64,000 nucleotides of DNA from an uncultured Coriobacteriaceae bacterium. GTDB taxonomy: Bacteria; Actinomycetota; Coriobacteriia; Coriobacteriales; Atopobiaceae. The notes below the pieces were generated by a model, which searched no databases, was not told the origin of the DNA, and saw nothing but the letters and a program-made list of their open reading frames with translations. The translations under genes were made by a program, and so were the position numbers. This document shows positions 23,418 through 30,261 of the stretch, one piece after another (position 1 is the first letter of the stretch; the number at the start of each line of letters is the position of its first letter). The stretch lies in contig CAOJNB010000005.1 in assembly GCA_948439405.1 (NCBI GenBank), positions 16,092 to 80,091 of the forward strand, read 5' to 3'.

Positions 23418-23785
23418 GCCGCGTGGGCCTCCCGGGCGAGCCTCCTGGCCTCGGCGAGCGAGCGGGCTCGGAAGCTCTGGGGCCCGACGATGTCCTCCCA
23501 GTAGCCGACGAGGTCCACCTCGTCGACGGGGGTCTCGCGGAACCTCAGGAAGCGGGTGAGCGAGGGATCCTCCATGGCCATGTAGCGCGACAGCACGCTC
23601 CACAGGTTGTGGTCGCGCTTGAACATGGAGGCGAGCCTCACGTCCATCCCGTGCCTGCGCGCCTGCTCGTAGACGGTCCCGCGCTGGATGGGCTCGCCCT
23701 CGGCGGCGAGGCGGGCGCAGAAGCCGCGCAGCGCCTCCCAGCGGTCCGGGTGCCTGCGCACCCACACGCACGCCTTGGCGACCAT
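23414..23785 (-). CDS. Phage hypothetical protein, winged-helix-like
   Basis: 123 residues, ATG at 23785. The start KACVWVRRHPDRWEALRGFC is basic and aromatic, and GTVYEQARRHGMDVRLASM resembles a small winged-helix or HTH. Similar proteins sit early in siphophage operons (general impression). It is followed by an ATGA coupling to the HTH/zinc-ribbon gene. Function unknown. Confidence 0.65.
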   Translation of the reverse strand: MVAKACVWVRRHPDRWEALRGFCARLAAEGEPIQRGTVYEQARRHGMDVRLASMFKRDHNLWSVLSRYMAMEDPSLTRFLRFRETPVDEVDLVGYWEDIVGPQSFRARSLAEARRLAREAHAA

Positions 23786-23799
23786 CTGGCGCGCCCTCC

Positions 23800-23922
23800 C
23801 TACGCCAGCCACAGCAGCCCCGCCATCGCCCCGAGCACGAAGCCGTCCAGCAGCATGAGCGCGACGTCCTGCCAGGAGACCCACACGCCGCCTCGGGCGC
23901 GCCCTTCCCTGCCGTCCCTCAT
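23800..23922 (-). CDS. 40-residue single-span membrane peptide
   Basis: Sequence begins MRDGREGRARGG and continues with one membrane segment (DVALMLLDGFVLGAMAGLLW). The ATG overlaps the upstream gene stop (ATGA), placing it firmly in the coupled early operon. Small one-pass proteins in early operons can modulate host membrane functions or superinfection; nothing more can be said. Confidence 0.55.
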   Translation of the reverse strand: MRDGREGRARGGVWVSWQDVALMLLDGFVLGAMAGLLWLA

Positions 23923-24089
23923 GCGGGCCCGCCCGTCGCGGCGCGCCTGCGCTCCTCCATCCATGCCTCGAATCTCCTCTCGTTCTCCGGGTCCGAATAG
24001 AAGGCCTTGAGGTGCTCCCTGAGGAGGTGCGCCCCGCACCTCCCGCGCGCCCTCCGCCGGCGGGAGGTCCCGCCCGGCGCGGCCGGCAT
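23919..24089 (-). CDS. Small basic phage protein
   Basis: 56 residues from ATG 24089. Strongly basic N-terminus (GGTSRRRRARGRCG) then a helix LKAFYSDPENERRFEAWMEE. The ribosome site is weak (GAGGCGGGC). It may bind nucleic acid. It is coupled to the membrane peptide gene that follows. The frame is open farther upstream, but the upstream part lacks good starts. Confidence 0.5.
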   Translation of the reverse strand: MPAAPGGTSRRRRARGRCGAHLLREHLKAFYSDPENERRFEAWMEERRRAATGGPA

Positions 24090-24099
24090 GGCGCCCGCC

Positions 24100-24324
24100 T
24101 CAGTCCCCGTCCGGCTCGTCGCTGCGAGTCGCGACGACGGTGCACCGGGGGGCCTCGAGCGCGTCGGCCAGGGCCAGGACGGCCCTCGCGGCCTCGGCGG
24201 CCGCCACGGCCGCCTCGAGGCAGGCGCCTGCCGCCTCGGTGGCCTCACACAGCAGGTCCAGCCCCTCGACGTCGACGCCGAGGTCGACGCGGGCCTCGAG
24301 CCGCTCCCTCTTCTCCTCCTTCAT
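24100..24324 (-). CDS. Small acidic/alanine-rich phage protein
   Basis: 74 residues, ATG 24324 with GGAGAAG upstream, overlapping the stop of the preceding 35-residue gene (ATGA). A charged N-terminus (MKEEKRERLEARVDLG) is followed by a long Ala-rich amphipathic helix and a hydrophilic end. Family unknown; position second in the early operon suggests a very early function. Confidence 0.6.
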   Translation of the reverse strand: MKEEKRERLEARVDLGVDVEGLDLLCEATEAAGACLEAAVAAAEAARAVLALADALEAPRCTVVATRSDEPDGD

Positions 24325-24428
24325 CTGCTTCTCCTCTCTCGTCCCGGACGGGCCGGGGGCGACGGCACGCGGTCCGTCAGGCATGTCCGGATGCAAACGT
24401 CACGAAAGGAGAGGAACTCGTCCCGCAT
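24321..24428 (-). CDS. 35-residue first gene of the early operon
   Basis: ATG 24428 has GGAGGTGG five bases upstream, a strong ribosome site, and the stop overlaps the next start by ATGA. The product starts MRDEFLSFRDVCIRTC and is rich in Arg and Cys. It is the first coding sequence downstream of the early promoter at 24459-24488. It may be a leader peptide for coupling or a small effector. Too short for standard gene callers. Confidence 0.5.
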   Translation of the reverse strand: MRDEFLSFRDVCIRTCLTDRVPSPPARPGRERRSR

Positions 24429-24458
24429 GCCGCCACCTCCGGCCCGTCCAGCTTGTGG

Positions 24459-24488
24459 ACTATAGGTTTAACTATCGTCCCTGGTGAA
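24459..24488 (-). promoter_or_regulatory. Candidate early promoter (second)
   Basis: Minus strand -10 TATAGT at 24464-24459 and -35-like TTCACC at 24488-24483, spacer 18. It overlaps the 3' end of the Cro-like gene and would start mRNA for the early operon beginning at 24428. The same -10 hexamer occurs in the promoter at 24687-24715. Confidence 0.5.
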
Positions 24489-24662
24489 AAAAATATCCTG
24501 CACATCAACCCTGAAGATGCGGGCGAGCTTGCGAGCGTCGTCTACGCTGATGTCGCCTGGATGCTTCTCCATTCGTGCATATGTAGGCCTGGAAATGCCC
24601 ATGATGTCAGCGACTTGCTGCTGGGTGTACCGCTCGCGCTTGCGTGCCTCGATCAGGTCCAT
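24468..24662 (-). CDS. Cro-like XRE regulator
   Basis: 64 residues; ATG 24662 has AGGAGGGC upstream. The whole protein is an XRE helix-turn-helix: RKRERYTQQQVADIMGISRP (residues 7-26), RMEKHPGDISVDDARKLARI and a C-terminal hydrophobic VDVQDIFFTRDDS. It is divergent from the S24 repressor gene across a 100-base AT-rich region with operators, the standard arrangement of a lytic Cro-type regulator facing the lysogenic repressor. Confidence 0.9.
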   Translation of the reverse strand: MDLIEARKRERYTQQQVADIMGISRPTYARMEKHPGDISVDDARKLARIFRVDVQDIFFTRDDS

Positions 24663-24686
24663 CCGCCCTCCTCTCTGTCGACTCAG

Positions 24687-24715
24687 ACTATAGCCAAACA
24701 TATATACGATGTAAA
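24687..24715 (-). promoter_or_regulatory. Lytic promoter of the Cro-like gene
   Basis: Minus strand -35 TTTACA (24715-24710), spacer exactly 17, -10 TATAGT (24692-24687), about 25 bases before the Cro-like start. The -35 lies within the ATGTAAA repeat arm, so repressor binding there would block it. Confidence 0.75.
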
Positions 24716-24751
24716 GAGAATTTCTCATAGAATGTATTTTGACTTTTACAT
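24709..24751. promoter_or_regulatory. Operator region between divergent repressor genes
   Basis: ATGTAAA (24709-24715) and TTTACAT (24745-24751) form an inverted pair, and GAGAATTTCTC (24716-24726) is an 11-base palindrome between them. A TAGAAT hexamer at 24728-24733 could be the -10 of the plus-strand repressor gene. The region is much richer in A+T than its surroundings. Binding sites are inferred from symmetry and place. Confidence 0.6.
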
Positions 24752-24762
24752 AAGGAGGGGCC

Positions 24763-25401
24763 ATGAGCATCGCTAGCAACATCAGGCGGATACGTGAGTC
24801 CCATGGCATGACCCAGGAGGAGTTCGGGAAGATTGCCAGCGTCACCGCAATGGCGGTGTCACAGTGGGAGAACGGGCGATCTGTTCCCCGCATGGGTGCG
24901 GTTCAGGCCATTGCCGACTACTTCCACATCAGCAAGGGCGAGCTACTTGATGACGCGCGAGACTCGCTCCCCACGGGCGCCATTCCCGTGCGCGGCACCT
25001 CCGCGATGGTCCCGGTCCGCACCCTCGGCGTCACGCACGCCGGCGAGCGCATGGACGAGCTGGAGAGTGAGTACGAGGTCGAGTTCCCGGCCGGCGTGGT
25101 CTCGCGCCACCCGGGATGCTTCGCGCTCAAGGTCGAGGGCGACTGCATGGACCGCCGCTACCCCGACGGCTGCCACGTGCTCGTGGACCCGGAGGCCGAG
25201 CCCTCCAACGGCGCGGCCGTGGTCGCCGAGTTCGACGACGGGCGCAGCGTGCTGCGCTGCTGCTACCGGGGGGCGTCGACGATGATGCTGTCGGCCGACA
25301 GCTTCTCGGAGGAGTACGAGGACATAGTCGTGATGCACGACGACCCGCCCGTGCGGCTCGTGGGCGTCGTCGTGTGGTTCCAGTCCGGCGAGGAGGAGTA
25401 G
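24763..25401 (+). CDS. XRE-S24 phage repressor with altered protease dyad
   Basis: 212 residues; ATG 24763 after AAGGAGGGG. Residues 4-62 are an XRE DNA-binding domain (MTQEEFGKIASVTAMAVSQW). Residues ~80-205 form an S24/LexA-type domain with a likely Ala93-Gly94 cleavage site (VTHAGERMDE). The usual catalytic Ser (GDSM) is Cys128 here (VEGDCMDRR), and the position where family members have Lys (VKR) appears to be Arg165 (SVLRCC). The domain otherwise keeps the fold pattern (PDGCHVLVDPE, STMMLSADS). It would hold the lytic genes off. Self-cleavage on DNA damage may be lost or slow; a Cys nucleophile is formally possible. Confidence 0.88.
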   Translation: MSIASNIRRIRESHGMTQEEFGKIASVTAMAVSQWENGRSVPRMGAVQAIADYFHISKGELLDDARDSLPTGAIPVRGTSAMVPVRTLGVTHAGERMDELESEYEVEFPAGVVSRHPGCFALKVEGDCMDRRYPDGCHVLVDPEAEPSNGAAVVAEFDDGRSVLRCCYRGASTMMLSADSFSEEYEDIVVMHDDPPVRLVGVVVWFQSGEEE

Positions 25402-25404
25402 GGG

Positions 25405-25869
25405 ATGATGGGCATGAGGCGAGGCAGGTTCGTGGCGGTGGCGGCGTTCCTGGCGCTGGCGGTCGCGGTAGGGCTCTCCGGCTGCGGCGGCTCGCAGGAC
25501 TCGGAGGCGCCGGCGCAGGAGGAGGCCGCGCTCGACTTCGACGGCAGCGGCATGGAGGACGCGGGCGCCGGGCGCATCGTGCTGTCCACGCCCTCCGGCA
25601 CGAGCGAGGGCGGCGCCGTCCCGCAGCTCGACGCGACCGACGCCGACGTGGTCCAGATCGGCCTCGACTACTGGGACGGCGACGGCACCGAGTGCGTCGT
25701 CTACGTCGACGGCATGGAGAACTCCACCATGCGCGCCGGGAACAGCCAGACGACCATCTCGCTCTCCGGCGACGCCCTCGCGGAGGGCACCCACACCGTC
25801 GAGGTCGTGGCCATGGACGGGGACTCCCCGACCGTCTACAAGAGCGCCCAGTACGAGGTCGTCGGGTAG
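25405..25869 (+). CDS. Prophage lipoprotein
   Basis: 154 residues; starts 3 bases after the repressor stop. A signal sequence with a hydrophobic core (FVAVAAFLALAVAVGL) ends in the lipobox LSGC (Cys near 27), followed by an acidic Ser/Glu-rich linker. The C-terminal half is beta-rich (VVQIGLDYWDGDGTECVVYV, then TISLSGDALAEGTHTVEVV), Ig-like in appearance. Co-transcription with the repressor means it is expressed in the lysogen. Lipoproteins in this place can exclude superinfecting phage; that role is inferred. Confidence 0.85.
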   Translation: MMGMRRGRFVAVAAFLALAVAVGLSGCGGSQDSEAPAQEEAALDFDGSGMEDAGAGRIVLSTPSGTSEGGAVPQLDATDADVVQIGLDYWDGDGTECVVYVDGMENSTMRAGNSQTTISLSGDALAEGTHTVEVVAMDGDSPTVYKSAQYEVVG

Positions 25870-25892
25870 AACCGAGGGGGCGGTAAGCGGAA

Positions 25893-26933
25893 ATGCCAGA
25901 GCTTGACGACGTCCACGCCTCCATGGTCGACGCCCTGTGCGAGAAGGCCCAGGAGGCCTTCGTCCTCGGTATCGAACTCTTCAACAGGCCGACCCTTCGT
26001 TATCGCCTCGAGAGCTGCGCCTATCTGCTCTGCAACGCCTGGGAGCTGCTGCTGAAGGCCTACCTGATGAAGAGGGACGGGCCGGACTCGATCTACTACT
26101 CGGACAAGCGGGACAGGACGCTCTCCCTCGAGGACTGCGTCCGCAGGGTGTTCACGAACGAGCACGACCCGTTGAGGAAGGGCCTCGAACAGATCATCAA
26201 GCTCAGGAACACCAGCACGCACTTCATCGTCGACGAGTATGAGGTCCTCTACGGACCCCTCCTGCAGGCCTGCGTGGAGAACTTCGACGAGAAGGCCCGC
26301 GAACTCATGGGCATGGAGGTCAGCGACCTCATCCCGCAGAACTACCTTGCGCTGTCAGTCAGGAGGTCCCCGATCGACCTCGAGGAGTGCCGGGCAAGGT
26401 ACACGCCGGAGGTGCTGGACCGTCTCATTACGGCTCGAAGCCATGTGCTTGCTGGAATCACCGACGACTCGGACAACACGCGGTATGCTCACGTCTATGT
26501 GACGGAGCTGAGAAGCGTCAAGCGCGGAGGGGACCTCACCTTCAGCGTCAGTCGTGACGCCGCGGCAGAGGTCGCCATGGTCACTCGCGTCGTCAACCCC
26601 GCAGACAAGTACCCTTATCGCACCAAGGGCGTCGTTGAGCGAGTCAACTCCGCCCTCTCGCGCAGAGGGATCGCCCTGATGATGAACGGGGAGCCCAAGG
26701 GGAAGTTCACGCGCAACGACTTTCAGAACTTCATCCGGCTCTACAGCATGAAGGAGGACGAACGCTACTCCATGAACACCTCCATGGAGGGGGAGCAGGC
26801 TTGGTACTCGTACTCGCAGCAGGCGATCGATGACATCGTCGAGATCCTTGCGGGCGACCCTGAACACGCACTCGACGCCGTGAAGGAGAAGGCGCAGGGG
26901 AAGAGGGGAAAGGAGCAAGCCCTGGATGACTGA
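25893..26933 (+). CDS. DUF3644 / HEPN-type protein, likely abortive-infection nuclease
   Basis: 346 residues. The N-terminal half fits DUF3644: IELFNRPTLRYRLESCAYLL, then NAWELLLKAYLMKRDG (residues ~28-62), and the HEPN RNase motif R-x4-H in KLRNTSTHF (Arg105, His110). The C-terminal 150 residues contain a region with RTKGVVERVNSAL and FTRNDFQNFIRLYSM that looks like an HTH. HEPN proteins of this type act in phage defence by cutting RNA. It lies between the lysogeny lipoprotein and the integrase, a common site for prophage-encoded defence. Base composition is clearly lower in G+C than the phage structural genes. Confidence 0.8.
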   Translation: MPELDDVHASMVDALCEKAQEAFVLGIELFNRPTLRYRLESCAYLLCNAWELLLKAYLMKRDGPDSIYYSDKRDRTLSLEDCVRRVFTNEHDPLRKGLEQIIKLRNTSTHFIVDEYEVLYGPLLQACVENFDEKARELMGMEVSDLIPQNYLALSVRRSPIDLEECRARYTPEVLDRLITARSHVLAGITDDSDNTRYAHVYVTELRSVKRGGDLTFSVSRDAAAEVAMVTRVVNPADKYPYRTKGVVERVNSALSRRGIALMMNGEPKGKFTRNDFQNFIRLYSMKEDERYSMNTSMEGEQAWYSYSQQAIDDIVEILAGDPEHALDAVKEKAQGKRGKEQALDD

Positions 26934-27136
26934 CCCCAGGAGCAAGGGATTCTAAGCCTCGCGGCCTACCCCCATTCGGGGACCCAGCTTTGTTCCTTCC
27001 CAAGTCAGCCATCCAGGGCCTGTGCAAGCCAAGTATACCCGTCTCTACGGACGCTAGGTGCTCCAGTAGGACCAATGGGGCCATGGAGGACAGGATGCGG
27101 GGAGAAGCCCCGAGTGGAATGCCACCGGAGGAGCAT

Positions 27137-28546
27137 ATGGCCAAGGCGGTGATATACGCCCGCTACTCGGACCGCGGGCAGCGCGAGGAGTCCATCGAGG
27201 ACCAGGTCCGCGTGTGCACCGAGGCCGCCGAGGCCGCGGGCGACGAGGTCGTGCGCGTCTACGCCGACCGCGCCGCGTCGGGCACCACGACCGACCACAG
27301 GCCGGCCTTCGCCCAGCTGCTCGCGGACAGCGAGGACGCGCGCTGGGAGAGGGTCTACGTCTACAAGGTCGACCGCTTCGCCCGCAACCGCTACGACTCG
27401 GCCATCAGCCGCAACAAGCTCAAGAGGAACGGCGTGCGCGTGGTGTCGGCCACCGAGGGGATCAACGACGGGCCCGACGGCATCCTCATGGAGGCCGTCC
27501 TCGAGGGCATGGCGGAGTACTACTCGGCCCAGCTCTCGCAGAACGTGCGCCGCGGCATGCACGGCAACGCCCTCAAGTGCCGCCACAACGGGGTGCGGGT
27601 CTACGGCTACCGCCACGCCGTCGACGGCACCTTCGAGGTCGACGAGGAGCAGGCGCGCGTCGTGCGGATGGCGTTCGAGGCGTACGCCTCTGGCTCGTCC
27701 ATGACGGAGGTCGTGGAGGCCCTGGCGCCCTACAGGACCATCGCCGGGAGGCCGTGGCGCCTGCAGACGGTCTCGCGCATGCTGCGCAACGAGAAGTACG
27801 TCGGCGTCTACCAGTTCGACGACGTGCGGATTGAGGGCGGCATGCCCGCCATCGTGGACGAGGGGACGTTCGCTCGCGTCCAGGAGCGCCTCTCGAGCCC
27901 GAGCCACCGCAGGAAGGGGAGGGACCCCATGGCGTACCCGTTGTCAGGGAAGCTCTTCGACGCAGAGGGGAACCGCTACGTCGGCAGCAGCGCGCGCGGC
28001 GCGCGGGGCGGGGAGTACCGGTACTACCGCAGCGACGCGGGCGTCCGCGCGTTCCCCTGCGCCGAGGTCGAGGACGCCGTCGTCCGCGCGGTCGCCGCCC
28101 TGTTCCGGACGGATGACGTGATAGAGGACGTCTGCCGCGCCGTGCTCGACTCCCAGGAGGAGGACCTGGCCGACGAGCTGCTCGCGATGGACTCCACGAG
28201 GCGCCGCATCGAGGCGATCAGGGCCGAGAGGCGCCGCCTCGTCATGCTGGGGGCCCAGACAGACGACCAGGCCGACATTGCGGCGCGCCTCAACGAGCTG
28301 TCGGACGAGTCACGCGCCCTCGAGGCGTCCCTCGACGAGATGGCGCGGAGCGTGCCGCTGTTCGACCGCGACCACATCGAGTTCTGGGCGCGCAACGTGC
28401 TGTCCCAGCAGAGGCCGGAGACGGTCCTGTCCCTCGTGGACCGCGTGGTCATGGAGGACGGTCTCGACGAGCTCAGGATTGAGTTCGTATTCGGTAGCCA
28501 ACAGGCCTACCATGCGGACAAGCCGACGGGCGACGGAACGTTATAA
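27137..28546 (+). CDS. Large serine recombinase (integrase)
   Basis: 469 residues; ATG 27137 with GGAGGAGC upstream. The resolvase domain (1-~145) has catalytic Ser11 in IYARYSDRGQREES and the Arg cluster KVDRFARNRYDS. The recombinase domain follows (~155-270: GVRVYGYRHAVDGTFEVDEE, RMLRNEKYVGVYQ). The zinc-ribbon region around 275-310 (YPLSGKLFDAEGNRYVG) lacks the Cys pairs present in many family members, as in some other clades. A coiled coil (~345-420) and C-terminal tail complete it. It would integrate and, with a directionality factor, excise the phage. Its 3' end is next to the chromosome. Confidence 0.93.
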   Translation: MAKAVIYARYSDRGQREESIEDQVRVCTEAAEAAGDEVVRVYADRAASGTTTDHRPAFAQLLADSEDARWERVYVYKVDRFARNRYDSAISRNKLKRNGVRVVSATEGINDGPDGILMEAVLEGMAEYYSAQLSQNVRRGMHGNALKCRHNGVRVYGYRHAVDGTFEVDEEQARVVRMAFEAYASGSSMTEVVEALAPYRTIAGRPWRLQTVSRMLRNEKYVGVYQFDDVRIEGGMPAIVDEGTFARVQERLSSPSHRRKGRDPMAYPLSGKLFDAEGNRYVGSSARGARGGEYRYYRSDAGVRAFPCAEVEDAVVRAVAALFRTDDVIEDVCRAVLDSQEEDLADELLAMDSTRRRIEAIRAERRRLVMLGAQTDDQADIAARLNELSDESRALEASLDEMARSVPLFDRDHIEFWARNVLSQQRPETVLSLVDRVVMEDGLDELRIEFVFGSQQAYHADKPTGDGTL

Positions 28547-28564
28547 GATATTCCAAATAGAAGG
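28547..28564. other. Probable right phage-chromosome junction
   Basis: Between the recombinase stop and the 3' end of tRNA-Glu only 18 bases remain, AT-rich (GATATTCCAAATAG), so the recombinase-proximal hybrid attachment site must lie here or overlap the recombinase or tRNA end. The matching site is outside the window. Confidence 0.5.
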
Positions 28565-28637
28565 TGCCCCCAACGGGACTCGAACCCGTGTTGCCGCCTT
28601 GAAAGGGCGGAGTCCTAGGCCGCTAGACGATGGGGAC
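28565..28637 (-). tRNA. tRNA-Glu (anticodon UUC)
   Basis: Folds fully: acceptor GTCCCCA/TGGGGGC, D-stem GTCT/GGAC, anticodon stem CCGCC/GGCGG with loop CTTTCAA (TTC anticodon), 4-base variable loop, T-arm ACGGG/CCCGT with TTCGAGT. 73 bases with discriminator A; CCA is not encoded. The prophage ends next to its 3' end. Confidence 0.97.
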
Positions 28638-28704
28638 GCGGCGTCGCACCAAAGAGGATACCGTACGCGACCCGGCGGGCAAGCCGGGAGAGGAGGCGGA
28701 CGTG

Positions 28705-29265
28705 ATGGACAGGGAGAGGCGGGCGCTCGACGCCCGCGACGTCACCTACGCGGCGGCGGGGGTCGCGCTCGTCGCCGTGTGCGCGTGGGTGAGCGTGCCG
28801 GTGGGACCCGTCCCCTTCACGCTCCAGACGATGGCCGTCGCCTTCGTCGCCCTCGCGCTGCCGCCGCGCCGCGCCCTGCTCGCCGTCGCAGCCTACGCGC
28901 TGCTCGGCGCTGCGGGGCTGCCGGTGTTCAACGCCATGCAGGGCGGCGTCGGGGTCCTGCTCGGCCCCACGGGAGGCTTCGTCGCGGGGTTCGTCGTCGG
29001 CACCGCGCTCGCCGGGCTCGCCGCGTCGCGGCTCGAGGGCGTCGCGGGCCGCGTCGTCGCCTGCGCCCTGCTGCTCGCGGCCACGTACGCGATGGGATGG
29101 GCCTGGCTCGTCCTCTCCACCGGCATGGGGCCCGCGGCCGCGTTCGCGGTCGCCTGCGCCCCCTTCGTCGTCCCCGACGTCGCCAAGGTCGCGACCGGGG
29201 CGGCGCTGGCGAGGGTGGTCGGCGCGGCCCTGCCCGCGCTCTCCGCGTCCGCGGGGCGGCGCTAG
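28705..29265 (+). CDS. bioY: Biotin transporter BioY
   Basis: 186 residues with five to six membrane helices. VSVPVGPVPFTLQTMAVAFV (residues ~28-47) and LPVFNAMQGGVGVLLGPTGG (~73-92) are the BioY signature segments that line the biotin pocket. It is the substrate-binding S-component of an energy-coupling-factor transporter; no ECF genes are adjacent, so it may share a common ECF module. ATG 28705 is preceded by GAGGAGG; the GTG one codon earlier is an alternative. It is monocistronic and divergent from tRNA-Glu. Confidence 0.93.
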   Translation: MDRERRALDARDVTYAAAGVALVAVCAWVSVPVGPVPFTLQTMAVAFVALALPPRRALLAVAAYALLGAAGLPVFNAMQGGVGVLLGPTGGFVAGFVVGTALAGLAASRLEGVAGRVVACALLLAATYAMGWAWLVLSTGMGPAAAFAVACAPFVVPDVAKVATGAALARVVGAALPALSASAGRR

Positions 29266-29268
29266 GCC

Positions 29269-30261
29269 CTAGTCCAGGCCGCGGTCCCGGCGGAAGCGCC
29301 CGGCCGCCTCGCTCACCCCGGGAACGGAGGCGGCCCAGTCGACGAAGTCGGGCGTGTCGGCGATGACGGGGTCGGCCTCGTAGACGGCCATGACCGTCTC
29401 CTCGAAGCTCCCCGGCCGCACGGAGGGCCTGTCCGGCAGGTAGGTGTCCACGTAGGCGGGGTTCAGCAGCGCGTAGGCGCCCCCCTCGCACAGCTCGCAG
29501 TAGCCCCTGAGCGCCCTTCGGGCCGCCCCCGGGCGCCCGAGCTTGTGGAGCAGCAGCGTGCGGGCGAGGTGGAACCACGCGTTGCCGTGGTGGCCGAAGC
29601 GGGCGGAGAGCTCGTTGAGGCCCTCCTCGTCCTCGAGGCGGGCGAGCGCGAGCGCCCAGGTGAGGCGGGCCCCCAGCGGGTCGCGCCCGTCGGCGTCCAC
29701 GAGCGAGGAGCACAGCTCGCAGGCCTGCCGGTAGCGCGCCGAGTCCAGGTAGGTCCGGGCGAGCGCCGCGCGCACGCGCATGCGGGGGCGAGCGAGGACG
29801 TCGTCCCAGGCGCCGCCCGTCCGCTCGCGCGCCTCCTCCACGGGCTCCCACCCGAAGTCGCGCTCGATGCCGCGCAGCCCGTCCGCGAGCTCGAGGTTGA
29901 GCGGGATGCCCGAGAGGGCCGAGCCGTGCGCGAGCTCGCGCAGCAGCAGCGCGTCGACGCAGCCCGGGTCGACCTCGAGCGCCTCGTCCATCGTCCGCGC
30001 GAGCCGCTCGAGCCGCTCGCTGCGGACGGCCTCGAAGCGCTCGTCGTCGAGCAGGTCGTCGTCCTCGACCGAGCGCTCGAGCCGCTCGAGGGCGGCGGCG
30101 ACGGCCGAGAGGGCCCGCTCGTCGGGCGTCAGCGACTCCGCGGGGACGCCCTGGCGCTCGACGGAGGCGAGCAGCTCCTCGAAGGCCTCGGGTGAGAGGC
30201 CTCCCAGCTCGCGCTCCCGGCGCCGGGCGACGCGCAGGACGAGCTCGCGCCTCGCGTCCAT
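29269..30261 (-). CDS. TPR-like helical protein A
   Basis: 330 residues, ATG 30261 overlapping the preceding stop (ATGA). It is composed of helix pairs with TPR character (RMRVRAALARTYLDSARYRQ near 180; ARLTWALALARLEDEEGLNE near 215; NAWFHLARTLLLHKLGRPGA near 240) and has an acidic N-terminal 80 residues. The C-terminal region with GGAYALLNPAYVDTYLP parallels a similar segment in the neighbouring protein, so the two seem related. It lies downstream of murE in the same orientation. It may be a scaffold; no enzymatic motif is seen. It converges with bioY with 3 bases between stops. Confidence 0.75.
   Translation of the reverse strand: MDARRELVLRVARRRERELGGLSPEAFEELLASVERQGVPAESLTPDERALSAVAAALERLERSVEDDDLLDDERFEAVRSERLERLARTMDEALEVDPGCVDALLLRELAHGSALSGIPLNLELADGLRGIERDFGWEPVEEARERTGGAWDDVLARPRMRVRAALARTYLDSARYRQACELCSSLVDADGRDPLGARLTWALALARLEDEEGLNELSARFGHHGNAWFHLARTLLLHKLGRPGAARRALRGYCELCEGGAYALLNPAYVDTYLPDRPSVRPGSFEETVMAVYEADPVIADTPDFVDWAASVPGVSEAAGRFRRDRGLD

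Larger units (their letters stand above)
1..28562. mobile_element. Integrated siphophage (prophage), partial; left end outside window
   Basis: Continuous phage gene content runs from the left edge to the serine recombinase ending at 28546, after which chromosomal tRNA-Glu begins at 28565. Late and early genes are on the minus strand; the lysogeny block after 24763 is on the plus strand. The gene order terminase, portal, minor capsid 2, scaffold, capsid, Minor_capsid_1/2/3-type proteins, tail tube, Gp15-type, tape measure, Dit matches the A118-like siphophage plan. Lysis genes and the other attachment site are not in the window. Most genes overlap by 1-4 bases, indicating long translationally coupled operons. 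The exact right boundary within 28547-28565 is inferred. Confidence 0.95.

Noticed and set aside
26934..27136. Small gene between the HEPN protein and the recombinase
   Set aside because: A frame from 26990 simply extends the recombinase upstream; it has no ribosome site or domain signal, and a weak hairpin is all that is visible.
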